64,000 nt of DNA. Origin: DASUPK01 sp963695805 (GTDB lineage Bacteria > Actinomycetota > Thermoleophilia > Solirubrobacterales > 70-9). The stretch spans positions 310,001 to 374,000 of the forward strand of contig CAVOHV010000015.1 of assembly GCA_963695805.1 (NCBI GenBank), written 5' to 3'. Numbering within the stretch: the stretch's first letter is position 1; each line of letters begins with the position of its first letter. Shown here piece after piece: positions 1 to 8,695 of the stretch. A program made the position numbers and the translations under genes. Under the pieces are notes generated by a model. That model had not been told where the DNA came from. It made no database searches and saw only the letters and a list, made by a program, of their open reading frames with translations.

Positions 1-681
1 TTCGAGGGCTTGCCGCGACGCTACGACCTAGCCGGCGCTCTCCTCAGCTTCGGCCAGGACCCCCGCTGGCGTCGTGCGATGGTGCGTCAAATTCGTGCCA
101 CCCCGGGCGACCGGGTGCTCGACGTTGCGACTGGCACGGGCATGGTGGCCACTGCTCTCGTGCGCCGCTACGACTGCTCGGTGGTGGGCCTTGACCAGAG
201 CCCGCAGATGCTCGCGGGGGCTCGGGCAAAGCTCGATGCGGACCCCCGGCTAGCAGAGCACGTCACGCTGGTTCGCGGCGAAGCCGAGTCCCTGCCTTTC
301 GACGACGGCGATTTCGACCACCTCACGTTCACCTACCTGCTCCGCTATGTCGAGGATCCCGGGGCCACCCTGCGCGAACTGGCCCGGGTCGTGAAGCCCG
401 GTGGCCGCATCGCCTCGCTCGAGTTCATGCTCCCTCCCAACCCCCTGACTCGCGCCCTGTGGCGTGTCTACACGCGGGCGTTCATGCCCGTTCTCGGACG
501 GATGATTTCGCGCGACTGGTACGAGGTCGGCCGATTCCTCGGCCCCAGCATCAGCGATCTCTACGCGCGCCTGCCGCTCGACCGGCAGCTCGAGCTCTGG
601 CGTGCGGCCGGGATTGAGGACGTCCGTGCCCGCGTGATGAGCTTCGGCGGCGGGGTCGTGATCTGGGGCACGCTTGGCTGA
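1..681 (+). CDS. menG: Demethylmenaquinone methyltransferase (UbiE/MenG), 5' partial
   Basis: The reading frame is open from the first base of the window, so the true start lies upstream. It begins with a motif typical of UbiE/MenG (RRYDLAGALLSFGQD), followed by SAM-binding motif I (DVATGTG, residues 41-47 of the visible part) and a late motif with KPGG. The family C-methylates demethylmenaquinone or demethylubiquinone with SAM; in an actinobacterium menaquinone is the expected product. Only a short N-terminal piece seems missing. The stop overlaps the TTG start of the next gene by 8 bp, so the two are probably co-transcribed. The methyltransferase fold is certain; the quinone substrate is inferred from the N-terminal motif. 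Confidence 0.75.
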   Translation, partial: FEGLPRRYDLAGALLSFGQDPRWRRAMVRQIRATPGDRVLDVATGTGMVATALVRRYDCSVVGLDQSPQMLAGARAKLDADPRLAEHVTLVRGEAESLPFDDGDFDHLTFTYLLRYVEDPGATLRELARVVKPGGRIASLEFMLPPNPLTRALWRVYTRAFMPVLGRMISRDWYEVGRFLGPSISDLYARLPLDRQLELWRAAGIEDVRARVMSFGGGVVIWGTLG

Positions 682-1426
682 CCAACCCCAGCTGGAACGC
701 CCCGCCTTCTACGCCCTGCGCCCCGGGGGCTGGCGCGACCTGGTCACGGTCCTGCACCCGCCGTACACGGCCTGGCACCTTGCCAACGTCGCGTTCGGGG
801 CAGCCGCGGCGACCGAGATCCACAGCGACCGATTCATTGCGACGCTCGTGGCTTTCTTCCTCGCGGTGGGGATCGGCGCGCACACCCTGGACGAGCTCAA
901 CGGCCGCCCGCTGAAGACTCAGCTCTCCGACCGTGCGCTGATCGGTATCGCGGTCGTCTCGCTGGCCGGGGCGATCGGGATCGGGATTGCCGGCTGCTTC
1001 ATCGTCTCTGCGACGCTGATCCCGTTCGTGGTGGTCGGCGGCTTCCTCGTGGTGGCCTACAACCTGGAGCTCTTCGGGGGCCGCTTCCACACGGATTTCT
1101 GGCTGGCCGCCTCCTGGGGCGCCTTTCCAGCGCTCACCTCATGGTGGGTGAACACCCTGTCGTTCGGCTCTGCGAGGGCAGTCGTGGCGGGCGCCCTGGT
1201 GACGGTCGGCTGTTTCGGGCTCACCACCGTCCAGCGCCGCCTCTCCACTCCGGTCCGGCGGCTGCGGCGCAGCACGGTCTCGGTGAGCGGGGAGCAGCGG
1301 CTCGATGACGGCACGGTGATCGAGCTCAACGCCCGAGAGATCGCCGGGCCGCTCGACGGGTCGCTCCGCAACCTCTCCTGGGCGGTCGTCGCTCTGGCGA
1401 TCGGCCTGGTCGTGATCCGGTACTAG
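674..1426 (+). CDS. UbiA-like integral membrane protein
   Basis: A 250-residue protein with several hydrophobic segments, starting at a TTG that overlaps the upstream methyltransferase. The N-terminal part (PPYTAWHLANVAFGAA) and the stretch with HTLDELNGRPLKT are placed like the first helix and first Asp-rich motif of UbiA prenyltransferases, and YNLELFGGRFHTDFW like the second. The canonical NDxxD motif is absent, leaving only part of the Asp/Glu positions, so prenyltransfer activity is uncertain. Residues from about 190 onward carry a soluble basic stretch before a last membrane helix. Position next to a menaquinone methyltransferase fits a quinone or isoprenoid role, but this is inference. 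Confidence 0.55.
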   Translation: MADQPQLERPAFYALRPGGWRDLVTVLHPPYTAWHLANVAFGAAAATEIHSDRFIATLVAFFLAVGIGAHTLDELNGRPLKTQLSDRALIGIAVVSLAGAIGIGIAGCFIVSATLIPFVVVGGFLVVAYNLELFGGRFHTDFWLAASWGAFPALTSWWVNTLSFGSARAVVAGALVTVGCFGLTTVQRRLSTPVRRLRRSTVSVSGEQRLDDGTVIELNAREIAGPLDGSLRNLSWAVVALAIGLVVIRY

Positions 1427-1648
1427 GCGGGCTGGATCGAGGTAGGGCTATCCCGACCTAGGCATCTCCGGCATCTCACACCCCGATTTCGGGCCCTTGG
1501 GTATGGCGGTCGGGCGGCGGCAGTGAGATTCTGGCCGCGTGCTTCCCACTTCGCACCTTCCTCACAACCTGACTCCCCTCGTGGCGTTCAACGCGGATCA
1601 TGAGCACTTAGAGGTGGGGGATGCTGAGATTCCTGAGGCGAAGGCGCG

Positions 1649-1806
1649 TCAGCGCGTCGTGTTGAAGGCCCCCCGGATGCTGTCGACCGTCTGGGGCCCT
1701 GTGAGCAGCACCGTGATCCGGCCCGCGACAGTCGAGGATCACCATCGTCGGCAGGCCGATGACCCCGTAGGCGCGGCCGTCGGTCCGTTCGGGGTCTCTG
1801 ATCATC
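1649..1806 (-). pseudogene. Remnant of a TlpA-like thioredoxin C-terminus
   Basis: On the minus strand, about 50 codons resemble the end of a TlpA/AhpC-type thioredoxin domain: AYGVIGLPTMVILDCRG contains the cis-Pro GLPT motif and the VILD-x-RG strand. After a one-base shift the frame continues as RITVLLTGPQTV and ends at a TGA at 1649. No CxxC or N-terminal half is present. It is read as a broken gene end. The fragment is short, so homology is plausible rather than proven. Confidence 0.4.
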
Positions 1807-1952
1807 CTCCGAGCCGGCCGGAAACAGGGCTCGCGATCAAGCACAGCGTCGCGGCGGCGGAGCTCGACCTGAGCGAGGCCGATCTCGAGCAGATCGACCG
1901 CATCACGGCTGGCTCCGTCGCGATGGCGCTCGGTGCCCGCACCCTGAGATGA
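1797..1952 (+). pseudogene. Remnant of an aldo/keto reductase C-terminus
   Basis: The last 50 codons of an open frame (RPETGLAIKHSVAAAELDLS, then EADLEQIDRI) look like the C-terminal helix of aldo/keto reductases, where a RPE motif precedes an AAAELxLSxxDLxxID helix. The frame upstream has no aldo/keto reductase features, and the catalytic Tyr/Lys/His region is missing. It sits back to back with a thioredoxin remnant, so the 1427-1959 stretch appears to be a graveyard of gene ends. Otherwise I see no intact gene in that interval. Confidence 0.4.
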
Positions 1953-1959
1953 TGCCCGA

Positions 1960-2850
1960 ATGAGCGCCGTGCACGAGACGATCGGCTTCGTCGGGCTCGG
2001 CCATATGGGCGGAAACATGGCCGCTCGCTACCTCGCCGCCGGCTATCCGGTGTACGGGGAGGCGAGAGGCAGGGCGGATGCCGAGAAGCTCCTGGAAGAG
2101 GGACTCACCTGGCGCGAGACGCCGCGCGAGGTAGCCGAGTCCGTTGACGTCGTCTTCACGTCCATTCCGAACGACGATGTGCTCGAGGAGGTCGCCTCCG
2201 GCCCGGACGGGATCGTGGCCGGCCTCGCGGAAGGGAAGACCTGGGTGGACGTCAGCACCGTCAGCCCCCGCGTTAGCCGCAAGGTGGCGGAGCAGGTGCG
2301 GGCGAGCGGAGCCGAGATGCTCGATGCGCCGGTGTCAGGGAGCGTCCCCCAGGTGCAGTCGGGAACGCTGACGATCATGGTCGGTGGGGACGAGCGCGCC
2401 TACGAAGGTGTCGAGCACCCGCTCCGCGTGCTCGGGACTCCGACCTACATCGGCCAGAACGGGCAGGGCCTGATCCTCAAGCTCGCGATCAACATCAGCC
2501 TCGCCGTACAGATGCTGGCCCTCTCAGAGGGGCTCGTGATGGCGGAGCGAGACGGCGTCGACCGCGAGTTCGCCCTCAAGGTGATGACCGAGAGTCCGAT
2601 CGGCTCGCCGATGCTGAAGGCGCGCGCCCCGCTGATCCTCGACCTGCCCGAGGAGGCGTGGTTCGACGTCGATCTGATGCACAAGGACATCCGCTTAGCA
2701 CTGGAGACGGCCGACGAGCTTCACGTGCCGGTGCTCTCGGCTGGGGCCGCTGACGAGGTCTTGACAAAGGCCGGCGAGCTCGGCTACGGCCACCGTGACC
2801 TCGCGGCCCTTCACGAGGTGCTCGCGAAGACATCGGGAGCGACAACCTAG
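1960..2850 (+). CDS. NAD(P)-dependent beta-hydroxyacid dehydrogenase (3-hydroxyisobutyrate dehydrogenase family)
   Basis: A full-length 296-residue member of the 6-phosphogluconate/3-hydroxyisobutyrate dehydrogenase superfamily. The N-terminal Rossmann motif is GFVGLGHMGGNMA (residues 9-21), the substrate-binding loop is DAPVSGS (about 122), and the catalytic lysine lies in LKLAINI (about 172). The C-terminal all-helical domain is complete. The family oxidises small beta-hydroxyacids or reduces semialdehydes and imines, and the sequence does not fix the substrate. The stop codon overlaps the stop of the convergent DsbA-like gene. No TANNNT box is seen near the start. Confidence 0.85.
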   Translation: MSAVHETIGFVGLGHMGGNMAARYLAAGYPVYGEARGRADAEKLLEEGLTWRETPREVAESVDVVFTSIPNDDVLEEVASGPDGIVAGLAEGKTWVDVSTVSPRVSRKVAEQVRASGAEMLDAPVSGSVPQVQSGTLTIMVGGDERAYEGVEHPLRVLGTPTYIGQNGQGLILKLAINISLAVQMLALSEGLVMAERDGVDREFALKVMTESPIGSPMLKARAPLILDLPEEAWFDVDLMHKDIRLALETADELHVPVLSAGAADEVLTKAGELGYGHRDLAALHEVLAKTSGATT

Positions 2851-3369
2851 GCCGAAGTCTCGAGCGCCGCGGTCAGCGACTGCGCGTCGAACGACCCGCC
2901 ATAGAGGCTCCCGCCGACGAAGAATCCGGGCGTGCCGGTGACGCCGCTTGCGATGCCGCTGTCGACGTCGCGCTGCACGCGCGGCCGGTGCACCTCCGAG
3001 TCGAGCTCGGCCCCGAGCCGCTCCGAGTCCAAGGCCGAGCTCGGACGCGTAGCCGATCAGGTCCTCACGAGAGAGCGCACCGGCCGACTCGTGCATCCGG
3101 TTGTGCATCTGCCAGAACGCGCCCTGGGCGGCAGCCGCTTCGGCAGCCTCGGCAGCGCGCTCGGCGTCGGGGTGGGTCTCGCGGAGTGGAAAGTGGCGAA
3201 AGGCGAACAGCAGCCTGCCCGCCATCTGGTCGCGGATGCGGCGGATGATCGGGTACGCCGCCGTGCAGTACGGGCACTGGAAGTCCCCGAACATGACCAG
3301 CTCCAGCTGGGCGCGCTCGGGGCCGTCGACGTGATCCTCGGCCGAGAGTGGGGGCGTGAGTTCCGTCAT
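2847..3369 (-). CDS. DsbA-family thioredoxin-fold oxidoreductase (frameshifted)
   Basis: The N-terminal frame starts at 3369 and carries FGDFQCPYCTAAYPI, a thioredoxin fold with a CPYC active site, and a helical insert. Near 3031 the homologous frame changes: the sequence would read ASELGLDSERLGAELD if one T of a TT pair were removed, and the C-terminal frame then carries GVTGTPGFFVGG, the cis-Pro loop of DsbA-like proteins. The protein would be about 173 residues with no signal peptide, resembling cytosolic DsbA/Thioredoxin_4 oxidoreductases. The single-base shift is either a recent mutation or a sequencing error; both halves are otherwise well conserved. Confidence 0.7.
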
Positions 3370-3392
3370 GCATCCGGAGGTGAGTCCGGAGG

Positions 3393-4331
3393 CTAGTTCG
3401 CCGGAGCCGGATCGATCTGGAAGTTTGTGATCCGCCGGAAGTCGCGGAGGCGTTCGTCGATCTCGTTGCGCGTCAGTGTCTGGATCCGATCGGTGCCGAA
3501 GTCCTCGACATTGAATGAGGCGAGCACCGACCCGTACGCCATCGCCTGGCGCAGGATCGCGGGATCGAGCACCGAGTCGCCCGCGGCCCGGCGGCTGTCG
3601 AGGTAGCCCAGGAAGCCGCCCGCGAAGCAGTCCCCGGCGCCGGTCGGGTCTCGGACGTCCTCGAGCAGGTAGCCCGGGATCGCGAAGAAGTCATCTCGGG
3701 AGAAGAGGGCGGCGCCGTACTCGCCGCGTTTGGCGACGATCACGCCCGGTCCCGTCTCCATGGCGGCGCGGGCCGCGCGCGCCAGGTTCGGCTCGCCGGT
3801 CAGCTCGCGGATCTCAGCGTCGTTGAGCATCAGGCAATCGACCTCGGCGATCGCGGCCTCCAGCGACTCCCGCGCGCTCGCGAGCCAGAAGTTCATCGAG
3901 TCGAGGGCGGCGAACTGCGCCTGGCTCGACGCCCGGACGCTGTGCTGGAGCTTGGGATCGATGTTCCCGAGGAAGAGCAGCTCCGACTGCTTGGCTGCCT
4001 CGGAGAGCTTCGGATCGAAGTCGGCGAAGACGTTGAGCTGGGTGTCGTCGGTATGGGCGACGTTCATGTCGTACTCGTAGTGGGCCCGCCAGAAGAAGGT
4101 CTGACCGCCCTCCACCCGCTCGATGTCGTCGGTGATCACCCCTCGGTCCTCGAGGACCTTGAGGTCGTCGTCCCCGAAGTCATCGCCGACCGGCCCGACC
4201 ACACGCACCTCGGTGAAGAACCTCGCGGCCAGGCTGAAGTGGACGGTGGACCCGCCGAGCATCCGGTCGCGCTCCCCGAACGGGGTGCGGACGGAATCGA
4301 ACGCGATGCTTCCCACTACGGTCAGTGACAT
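3393..4331 (-). CDS. PfkB-family sugar kinase
   Basis: A 312-residue ribokinase-like carbohydrate kinase. The N-terminal VGSIAFDSV and GGSTVHFSLAA segments match the substrate-binding part of the fold, and the PfkB signature DPTGAGDCFAGGFLG lies near residue 227, with the catalytic Asp in GAGD. It phosphorylates a sugar or nucleoside with ATP; the substrate cannot be deduced. It starts with ATG only 11 bp from the GTG start of the divergent oxidoreductase, so each promoter must lie partly in the other gene. Confidence 0.85.
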   Translation of the reverse strand: MSLTVVGSIAFDSVRTPFGERDRMLGGSTVHFSLAARFFTEVRVVGPVGDDFGDDDLKVLEDRGVITDDIERVEGGQTFFWRAHYEYDMNVAHTDDTQLNVFADFDPKLSEAAKQSELLFLGNIDPKLQHSVRASSQAQFAALDSMNFWLASARESLEAAIAEVDCLMLNDAEIRELTGEPNLARAARAAMETGPGVIVAKRGEYGAALFSRDDFFAIPGYLLEDVRDPTGAGDCFAGGFLGYLDSRRAAGDSVLDPAILRQAMAYGSVLASFNVEDFGTDRIQTLTRNEIDERLRDFRRITNFQIDPAPAN

Positions 4332-4352
4332 ACGCTTGAGGTGTGAAGGCTA
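4331..4352. promoter_or_regulatory. Interlocked divergent promoters
   Basis: On the plus strand TACGCT (4331-4336) lies 6 nt before the GTG start at 4343, which would give a leaderless mRNA. On the minus strand TAGCCT (4352-4347) lies 15 nt before the ATG at 4331. Each putative -10 box falls inside the neighbour's coding sequence. The assignment is by eye; no strong -35 boxes are evident. Confidence 0.4.
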
Positions 4353-5290
4353 TTCAGATCGAGGAGTTCGGCGGGCCTGAGGTGCTCGAGGTCGTCGAGC
4401 TGCCGGACCCAGAGGCCACCGACGGGCAGGTGGTCGTGGATGTCGCTCGCGCCGGAATGAACTTCGCGGACACCCACCAGATCCGCAACGACTATCTGGC
4501 CGAGCAGAGCCTGCCGATGATTCCCGGTGGGGAGATCAGCGGAACGACGCCCGACGGGCGCCGGGTCGCCGCGATCATGGCCGGTGGCGGCTACGCGCAG
4601 AAGGTCGCCGTTCCGGAGGCCTGGCTGGTCCCGCTTCCCGACGAGGTGAGCGACGAGCAGGCCGCCGGGTTGCTGTTGCAGGGGCTCACCGCCTACGCCC
4701 TCCTCAACTTCTGCGCCCACGTCGAGGAGGGGGAGACTGTCGCGATCGAGGCGGCCGCCGGCGGCACGGGCAGCCTGGCCGTGCAGCTGGCCAAGCGAGC
4801 TGGCGCCAAGGTCATCGCGCTCGCCTCCAGCGAAGAGAAGCACGCTCTCTGTGAGCGCCTCGGCGCGGATGCGACCGCCGACTCTCGAGCCGATGACCTG
4901 AAGGAGGCGATCCTCGAGGCAAACGGCGGCGAGCGCGTCGACGTGGTTCTGCACATGAGCGGCACCGGCTTCGAGGATGAGCTGGGGGCGCTCGCCCCCC
5001 TCGGGCGGATCGTGGTCTTCGGGAACGCGGCCCGCCATCCCAACCATGTCGCGACCAACTACCTGCTGCAGACTTCGAAGTCGGTGATCGGGTTCTGGCT
5101 GGTGCCGCTGATCGCGCGGCGCCGGGAGTTGCTCGGTTCGATGATCGCCGACCTGCTGGGCGCCGTGGCGGCCGGCGAGCTCGAGGTCGTAATCGGAGGC
5201 ATCTACCCGCTCAGTGAGGTGTCCAGCGCGCACACCGAGATGCAGGAGCGCCGCACCACTGGCAAGCTGCTCCTCGATCCATCGGCGTGA
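4343..5290 (+). CDS. Quinone oxidoreductase-like MDR-family dehydrogenase
   Basis: A 315-residue medium-chain dehydrogenase/reductase. It has the GroES-like N-terminal domain (VDVARAGMNFADTHQIR, IPGGEISG) and an NADPH-binding Rossmann motif, AAAGGTGSLAVQLAK, near residue 142. Catalytic and structural zinc ligands of alcohol dehydrogenases are missing, which places it in the zinc-free quinone oxidoreductase group. Such enzymes reduce quinones or enones with NADPH. It starts with GTG six bases after TACGCT. Its stop overlaps the next gene's start (TGATG), so it is co-transcribed with the DEAD-box helicase. Confidence 0.82.
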   Translation: MKAIQIEEFGGPEVLEVVELPDPEATDGQVVVDVARAGMNFADTHQIRNDYLAEQSLPMIPGGEISGTTPDGRRVAAIMAGGGYAQKVAVPEAWLVPLPDEVSDEQAAGLLLQGLTAYALLNFCAHVEEGETVAIEAAAGGTGSLAVQLAKRAGAKVIALASSEEKHALCERLGADATADSRADDLKEAILEANGGERVDVVLHMSGTGFEDELGALAPLGRIVVFGNAARHPNHVATNYLLQTSKSVIGFWLVPLIARRRELLGSMIADLLGAVAAGELEVVIGGIYPLSEVSSAHTEMQERRTTGKLLLDPSA

Positions 5291-6732
5291 TGAGCGAGAC
5301 CACCACCGCACAGGGGGAGGCCACCTCCTTCAAGGATCTCGGGCTGTCCGAGGGCCTGCTGCAGACGCTCAGCGAGCTCGGCTACGCGGAGCCGACCCCG
5401 ATCCAGGCGCAGGCGATCCCGGAGCTGCTCAGCGGCCACGACGTCATCGGCCAGGCGCAGACCGGCAGCGGCAAGACCGCGGCCTTCGGCCTGCCGATGC
5501 TCGAGTACATCGACCCGGGGAACGAGGAGACGCAGGCGATCGTGCTGACGCCGACCCGCGAGCTCTGTATCCAGGTGACCCAGGCGCTGCGGGCGTACGC
5601 CGAGCACCTGGAGAACGTCAACGTGGTCGCGATCTTCGGCGGGGCGCCGATCCGCGAGCAGCAGTCGAGGCTCCGTCACGGTGCCCAGGTGGTCGTCGCC
5701 ACGGTCGGCCGAATGATGGACCTGATCGCGCGGAAGTCCCTCGTGCTCACCGCCGCCCGCTACGTGGTCCTCGACGAGGCCGACGAGATGCTCGACCTCG
5801 GCTTCATAGAGGACGTCGAGAAGATCCTCCGGATGTGCCCGAACGGGCGCCAGACGCTGCTCTTCTCGGCGACCATGCCCGCCCCGGTTGCCAGGCTCGC
5901 GGAGACCTACATGTACGACCCGGTGACGATCCGCGTGACTCCGCGGAAGCTCACCGTCGACTCGGTCGAGCAGGCCTACGTGATGGTCGAGCCGCGCAAG
6001 AAGCTCGAGCGCCTCGAGGAGGTGCTCAGGGAGGAGGAGCCCGAGCAGGCGATCATCTTCGTCCGCACGAAGATCGGGGCGGCCCGCCTCGGTAAGCAGC
6101 TCGCGGACGCGGGGCTGCGGGTCAAGGCCCTGCACGGCGACCTCAGCCAGGGCCAACGAGACGGCGTGATGATCTCTTTCAAGGAGCACAAGACGCCGCT
6201 CCTGGTGGCGACCGACATCGCGGCGCGCGGCCTCGACATCGAGCACGTCACTCATGTCATCAACTACGACATGCCGAACAACCCCGAGATCTACGTGCAC
6301 CGCATCGGCCGCACCGGGCGTGTCGGCCGAACCGGCAGGGCGATCACCTTCGTCACCTCGAAGCAGGCGGGCGAGCTGAAGGAGATCGAGCGCGTTGTGA
6401 AGGCTCCGATCGGCGAGTGGGAGCCGCCCGAGGAACGACTCGAGCACGCTCCGCCACCCCGCCACCGCGAGGAACGGCCCCCCGTGCCCGCCAACGGGAC
6501 GGTCAAGCTGTTCGTCAACCGCGGTAGCCGCGGGGGGATCAGCGAAGAGGACCTGAACTGGGCGCTGACCGAGGGCGCTGTGGTGCCGAAGGACGCGATC
6601 CGCTCAATCAGGGTGCTGGACCGCTTCTCCTTTGTCGAGGTCGCCGCCGATCAGGCGGAGCGGACGGTCGAGTACCTCGACGGGACGAAGCTGAAGGGCA
6701 AGCAGATCCGGATGGAGATCGCGCGCAGCTAG
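5290..6732 (+). CDS. DEAD-box ATP-dependent RNA helicase with DbpA-type RNA-binding domain
   Basis: All core motifs are visible: Q motif (PTPIQAQAIP), motif I (AQTGSGKTAAF), PTRELC, DEAD in VLDEADEMLD (about residue 163), SAT in LLFSATMP, and motif VI HRIGRTGRVGRTG. After a short Pro/Arg-rich linker, residues 405-480 form a DbpA-like RNA-binding domain (VKLFVNRGSRGGISEEDL ending in KGKQIRMEIA). Homologues (DeaD/CsdA/DbpA) remodel ribosomal and messenger RNA. ATG at 5290 overlaps the preceding stop; a GTG one codon earlier is an alternative. It ends convergently, 4 bp into the response regulator gene. Confidence 0.9.
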   Translation: MSETTTAQGEATSFKDLGLSEGLLQTLSELGYAEPTPIQAQAIPELLSGHDVIGQAQTGSGKTAAFGLPMLEYIDPGNEETQAIVLTPTRELCIQVTQALRAYAEHLENVNVVAIFGGAPIREQQSRLRHGAQVVVATVGRMMDLIARKSLVLTAARYVVLDEADEMLDLGFIEDVEKILRMCPNGRQTLLFSATMPAPVARLAETYMYDPVTIRVTPRKLTVDSVEQAYVMVEPRKKLERLEEVLREEEPEQAIIFVRTKIGAARLGKQLADAGLRVKALHGDLSQGQRDGVMISFKEHKTPLLVATDIAARGLDIEHVTHVINYDMPNNPEIYVHRIGRTGRVGRTGRAITFVTSKQAGELKEIERVVKAPIGEWEPPEERLEHAPPPRHREERPPVPANGTVKLFVNRGSRGGISEEDLNWALTEGAVVPKDAIRSIRVLDRFSFVEVAADQAERTVEYLDGTKLKGKQIRMEIARS

Positions 6733-7133
6733 GCCGCGTCGGAGTTCGAATCCCCGTCGGTGCCGGAGTCGCCGGCGAGTTCCTCGATCTTGCCGATCAG
6801 GTCCTCCCACTCGAACGGCTTCGGGATGCAGTCGGAGGCGCCGAGGGAACGCATCCGGTCCGGCTCCTGGGCGTCGAGGTGGGCGGAGATCATCAGCACG
6901 GGGATCTTCGAACCCTGATCGCGCAGCTGCTCGAGCACCTCGGTGCCGGACATGTTCGGCATCATCGCGTCGAGCAGGATCACGTCGGGCACCTGCGAGC
7001 CGGCCTCCCGGAGCCGCTGCAGGGCCTCGACGCCGTCGGTTGCCGTGACCACGTCATACCCCTCCATCTCCAGCCGCCGCTCGAGCATCAGCAGCACCGT
7101 CTCGGAGTCGTCGGCGACCAGCAGGCGCGTCAA
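6729..7133 (-). CDS. Single-domain response regulator (receiver only)
   Basis: A 134-residue CheY-like receiver without an output domain. The acidic pair is in VADDSE, the phosphoacceptor Asp is in LLDAMMPNMSG (about residue 54), the conserved Ser/Thr is in LMISAH and the Lys in PKPFEW. The acidic Gly/Asp/Ser tail looks disordered. It overlaps the upstream histidine kinase gene by 4 bp, so it is the cognate partner. Without an effector domain it should act by protein contact or in a phosphorelay. Confidence 0.9.
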   Translation of the reverse strand: MTRLLVADDSETVLLMLERRLEMEGYDVVTATDGVEALQRLREAGSQVPDVILLDAMMPNMSGTEVLEQLRDQGSKIPVLMISAHLDAQEPDRMRSLGASDCIPKPFEWEDLIGKIEELAGDSGTDGDSNSDAA

Positions 7134-8641
7134 CCCGGCGCTCCCGCTGTCGTCCTGCTCGCGGGTTCCGTCCGCGTCGGTTGGCCATCCTTGGCAATCG
7201 GCAGCACGAAGCGAAAGGTAGCGCCCTCGCCCTGAGTGGAGTTTGCGGAGATCGCCCCGCCGTGCAGCTCGACGAGCGATTTCGCGATTGCGAGTCCCAG
7301 ACCGGTTCCGCCCACTTCCTGAGTCTCGCCGCTCTGGGCCCTCCAGAAACGATCGAAGACATGGTCGAGCTCTTCCTCGCCGAGGCCGGGGCCGTTGTCG
7401 GAGACGGCGAATTCGACCTCGTCGCCGACCCGCGTGGCCGCGAGTCCAACCTGGGCGCCCTCGGATGCGTACTTGTTGGCGTTCGTGAGGAGGTTGGCGA
7501 GCACCTGGGCAATGCGGTCGGGATCGGCTTCGACGTCGGGAACCTCCTTCTCGACGCTGACGGTGAAGCGTTGGTCGCGCTCCTCGAAGTGGGGGCCCAT
7601 CTGCCGGCCGACGCGTTGGACGAGCGGGCGCACCGGGGTCGGCTGCGGCTCGATGCGGAGCTTTCCAGCGTCGCTGCGGGCGAGGTCGAGCAGGTCGTTG
7701 ATCATCTTCTGTAGCTGTGCCGAGCTCTCCGCGATCACCTCCGCCGCCTCGTACTGCCGCGGGTTCAGCGAGTTCCGCTGGGCGGTGAGCATCTCCGCGA
7801 ATCCCTTCACGACGGTCACGGGTGTGCGCAGCTCGTGCGACACGGTGAGCACGAAGTCGTCCTTCATCTGCTCGACCCGGTCGCGTTCCCTGGCGTCCCG
7901 CTCCAGAGAGTTCGCCATCTCGTTGAAGGCCCTGCCGAGCGTCGCGATCTCGACGGGGCCCCCCACCTCCACGCGGGTCCTCAAATCGCCCCCCGCGAGC
8001 CGCCGGGCTCCCTCGACGAGGCGGCCCAGGGGGGCTCGCATCGAGTTGATCAGTCCAGAGAAGAGAATGAGCGCGGCGAGCAGGGCTCCCGCGAGGCCCG
8101 CCGCCACCAGCAGCGTGGTGTTGCGCGTCTCGCTGCGAGCGTGGTCGCGGGAGTCGTCACGAGCGCTGCGCGTCGCGGTCGCCAGCCCGTCGCCGCTGTT
8201 GGTCACCGCGCGAGTCAGTCGCTGCTCGACCGCGGGCTTGGGGATCTTTCCCTGAATCAGCGGTTGCGCAACCGATTGCCGCCAGGCCGTTTCGCTGGCC
8301 ACTAGCCGGGAGAGGTCGGAGTTGAGGTCAGCGTCGTCGCCGGTCAGGTCCTGGGTCCGGTCGACCGCGTCCGCGAAATTGGCCGCTGCGCGGTTGAGCT
8401 CAGCCTGGCTGGGCAGCTGCTGTCCGGCGGCGGGGCGCACGGCCGCCTGCTCGAGGATGAAGGCGGAACGAAGCCGCTCGCTCTCCAGCTCGATCTGGAA
8501 AGAGCGCGTGATGTCGTCCTCATAGTTGACGCGGACCTGGAAGAGCCGCCCGACGCCCACGAGCGAGACGAGCAGAAGCAGCGCGAACAGCACGAGAAAG
8601 CCGATTCGCAAGCGCGAGGTCAAAGATGGGTTGAATCTCAT
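7130..8641 (-). CDS. Membrane sensor histidine kinase
   Basis: A 503-residue kinase. The first membrane helix is at residues 12-33, followed by an extracytoplasmic helical sensor region (about 34-170) and a second helix (LLVAAGLAGALLAALILF). Then come a HAMP domain, a HisKA domain with the phosphorylated His in VSHELRTPVTV (about 268), and a HATPase domain with N box (LLTNANKYA), G1 (DNGPGLG) and G2 (GGTGLGLAI). The sensor part has the four-helix look of methyl-accepting-type sensors; the ligand is unknown. It is translationally coupled to the receiver protein downstream and starts divergently from the Gly-rich secreted protein. Confidence 0.9.
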   Translation of the reverse strand: MRFNPSLTSRLRIGFLVLFALLLLVSLVGVGRLFQVRVNYEDDITRSFQIELESERLRSAFILEQAAVRPAAGQQLPSQAELNRAAANFADAVDRTQDLTGDDADLNSDLSRLVASETAWRQSVAQPLIQGKIPKPAVEQRLTRAVTNSGDGLATATRSARDDSRDHARSETRNTTLLVAAGLAGALLAALILFSGLINSMRAPLGRLVEGARRLAGGDLRTRVEVGGPVEIATLGRAFNEMANSLERDARERDRVEQMKDDFVLTVSHELRTPVTVVKGFAEMLTAQRNSLNPRQYEAAEVIAESSAQLQKMINDLLDLARSDAGKLRIEPQPTPVRPLVQRVGRQMGPHFEERDQRFTVSVEKEVPDVEADPDRIAQVLANLLTNANKYASEGAQVGLAATRVGDEVEFAVSDNGPGLGEEELDHVFDRFWRAQSGETQEVGGTGLGLAIAKSLVELHGGAISANSTQGEGATFRFVLPIAKDGQPTRTEPASRTTAGAPG

Positions 8642-8646
8642 CTATT

Positions 8647-8678
8647 TTGCGGAGTCCCGTTGGAGCCCGTAGACTACG
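8647..8678. promoter_or_regulatory. Symmetric bidirectional promoter
   Basis: TTGCGG (8647-8652), 17 bp, then TAGACT (8670-8675) form a good sigma-70 type promoter toward the Gly-rich gene. The -10 lies in an 11-bp palindrome CGTAGACTACG (8668-8678), so the minus strand reads TAGTCT at the same place, in position to serve the histidine kinase gene at 8641. Overlapping symmetric -10 boxes are a known cause of divergent bacterial transcription. Confidence 0.5.
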
Positions 8679-8695
8679 CCCGCGACGGGATTGTC

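Noticed and set aside
5203..6465. A 420-codon minus-strand frame opposite the DEAD-box helicase
   Set aside because: All helicase motifs are on the plus strand; the antisense frame has no protein-like pattern.
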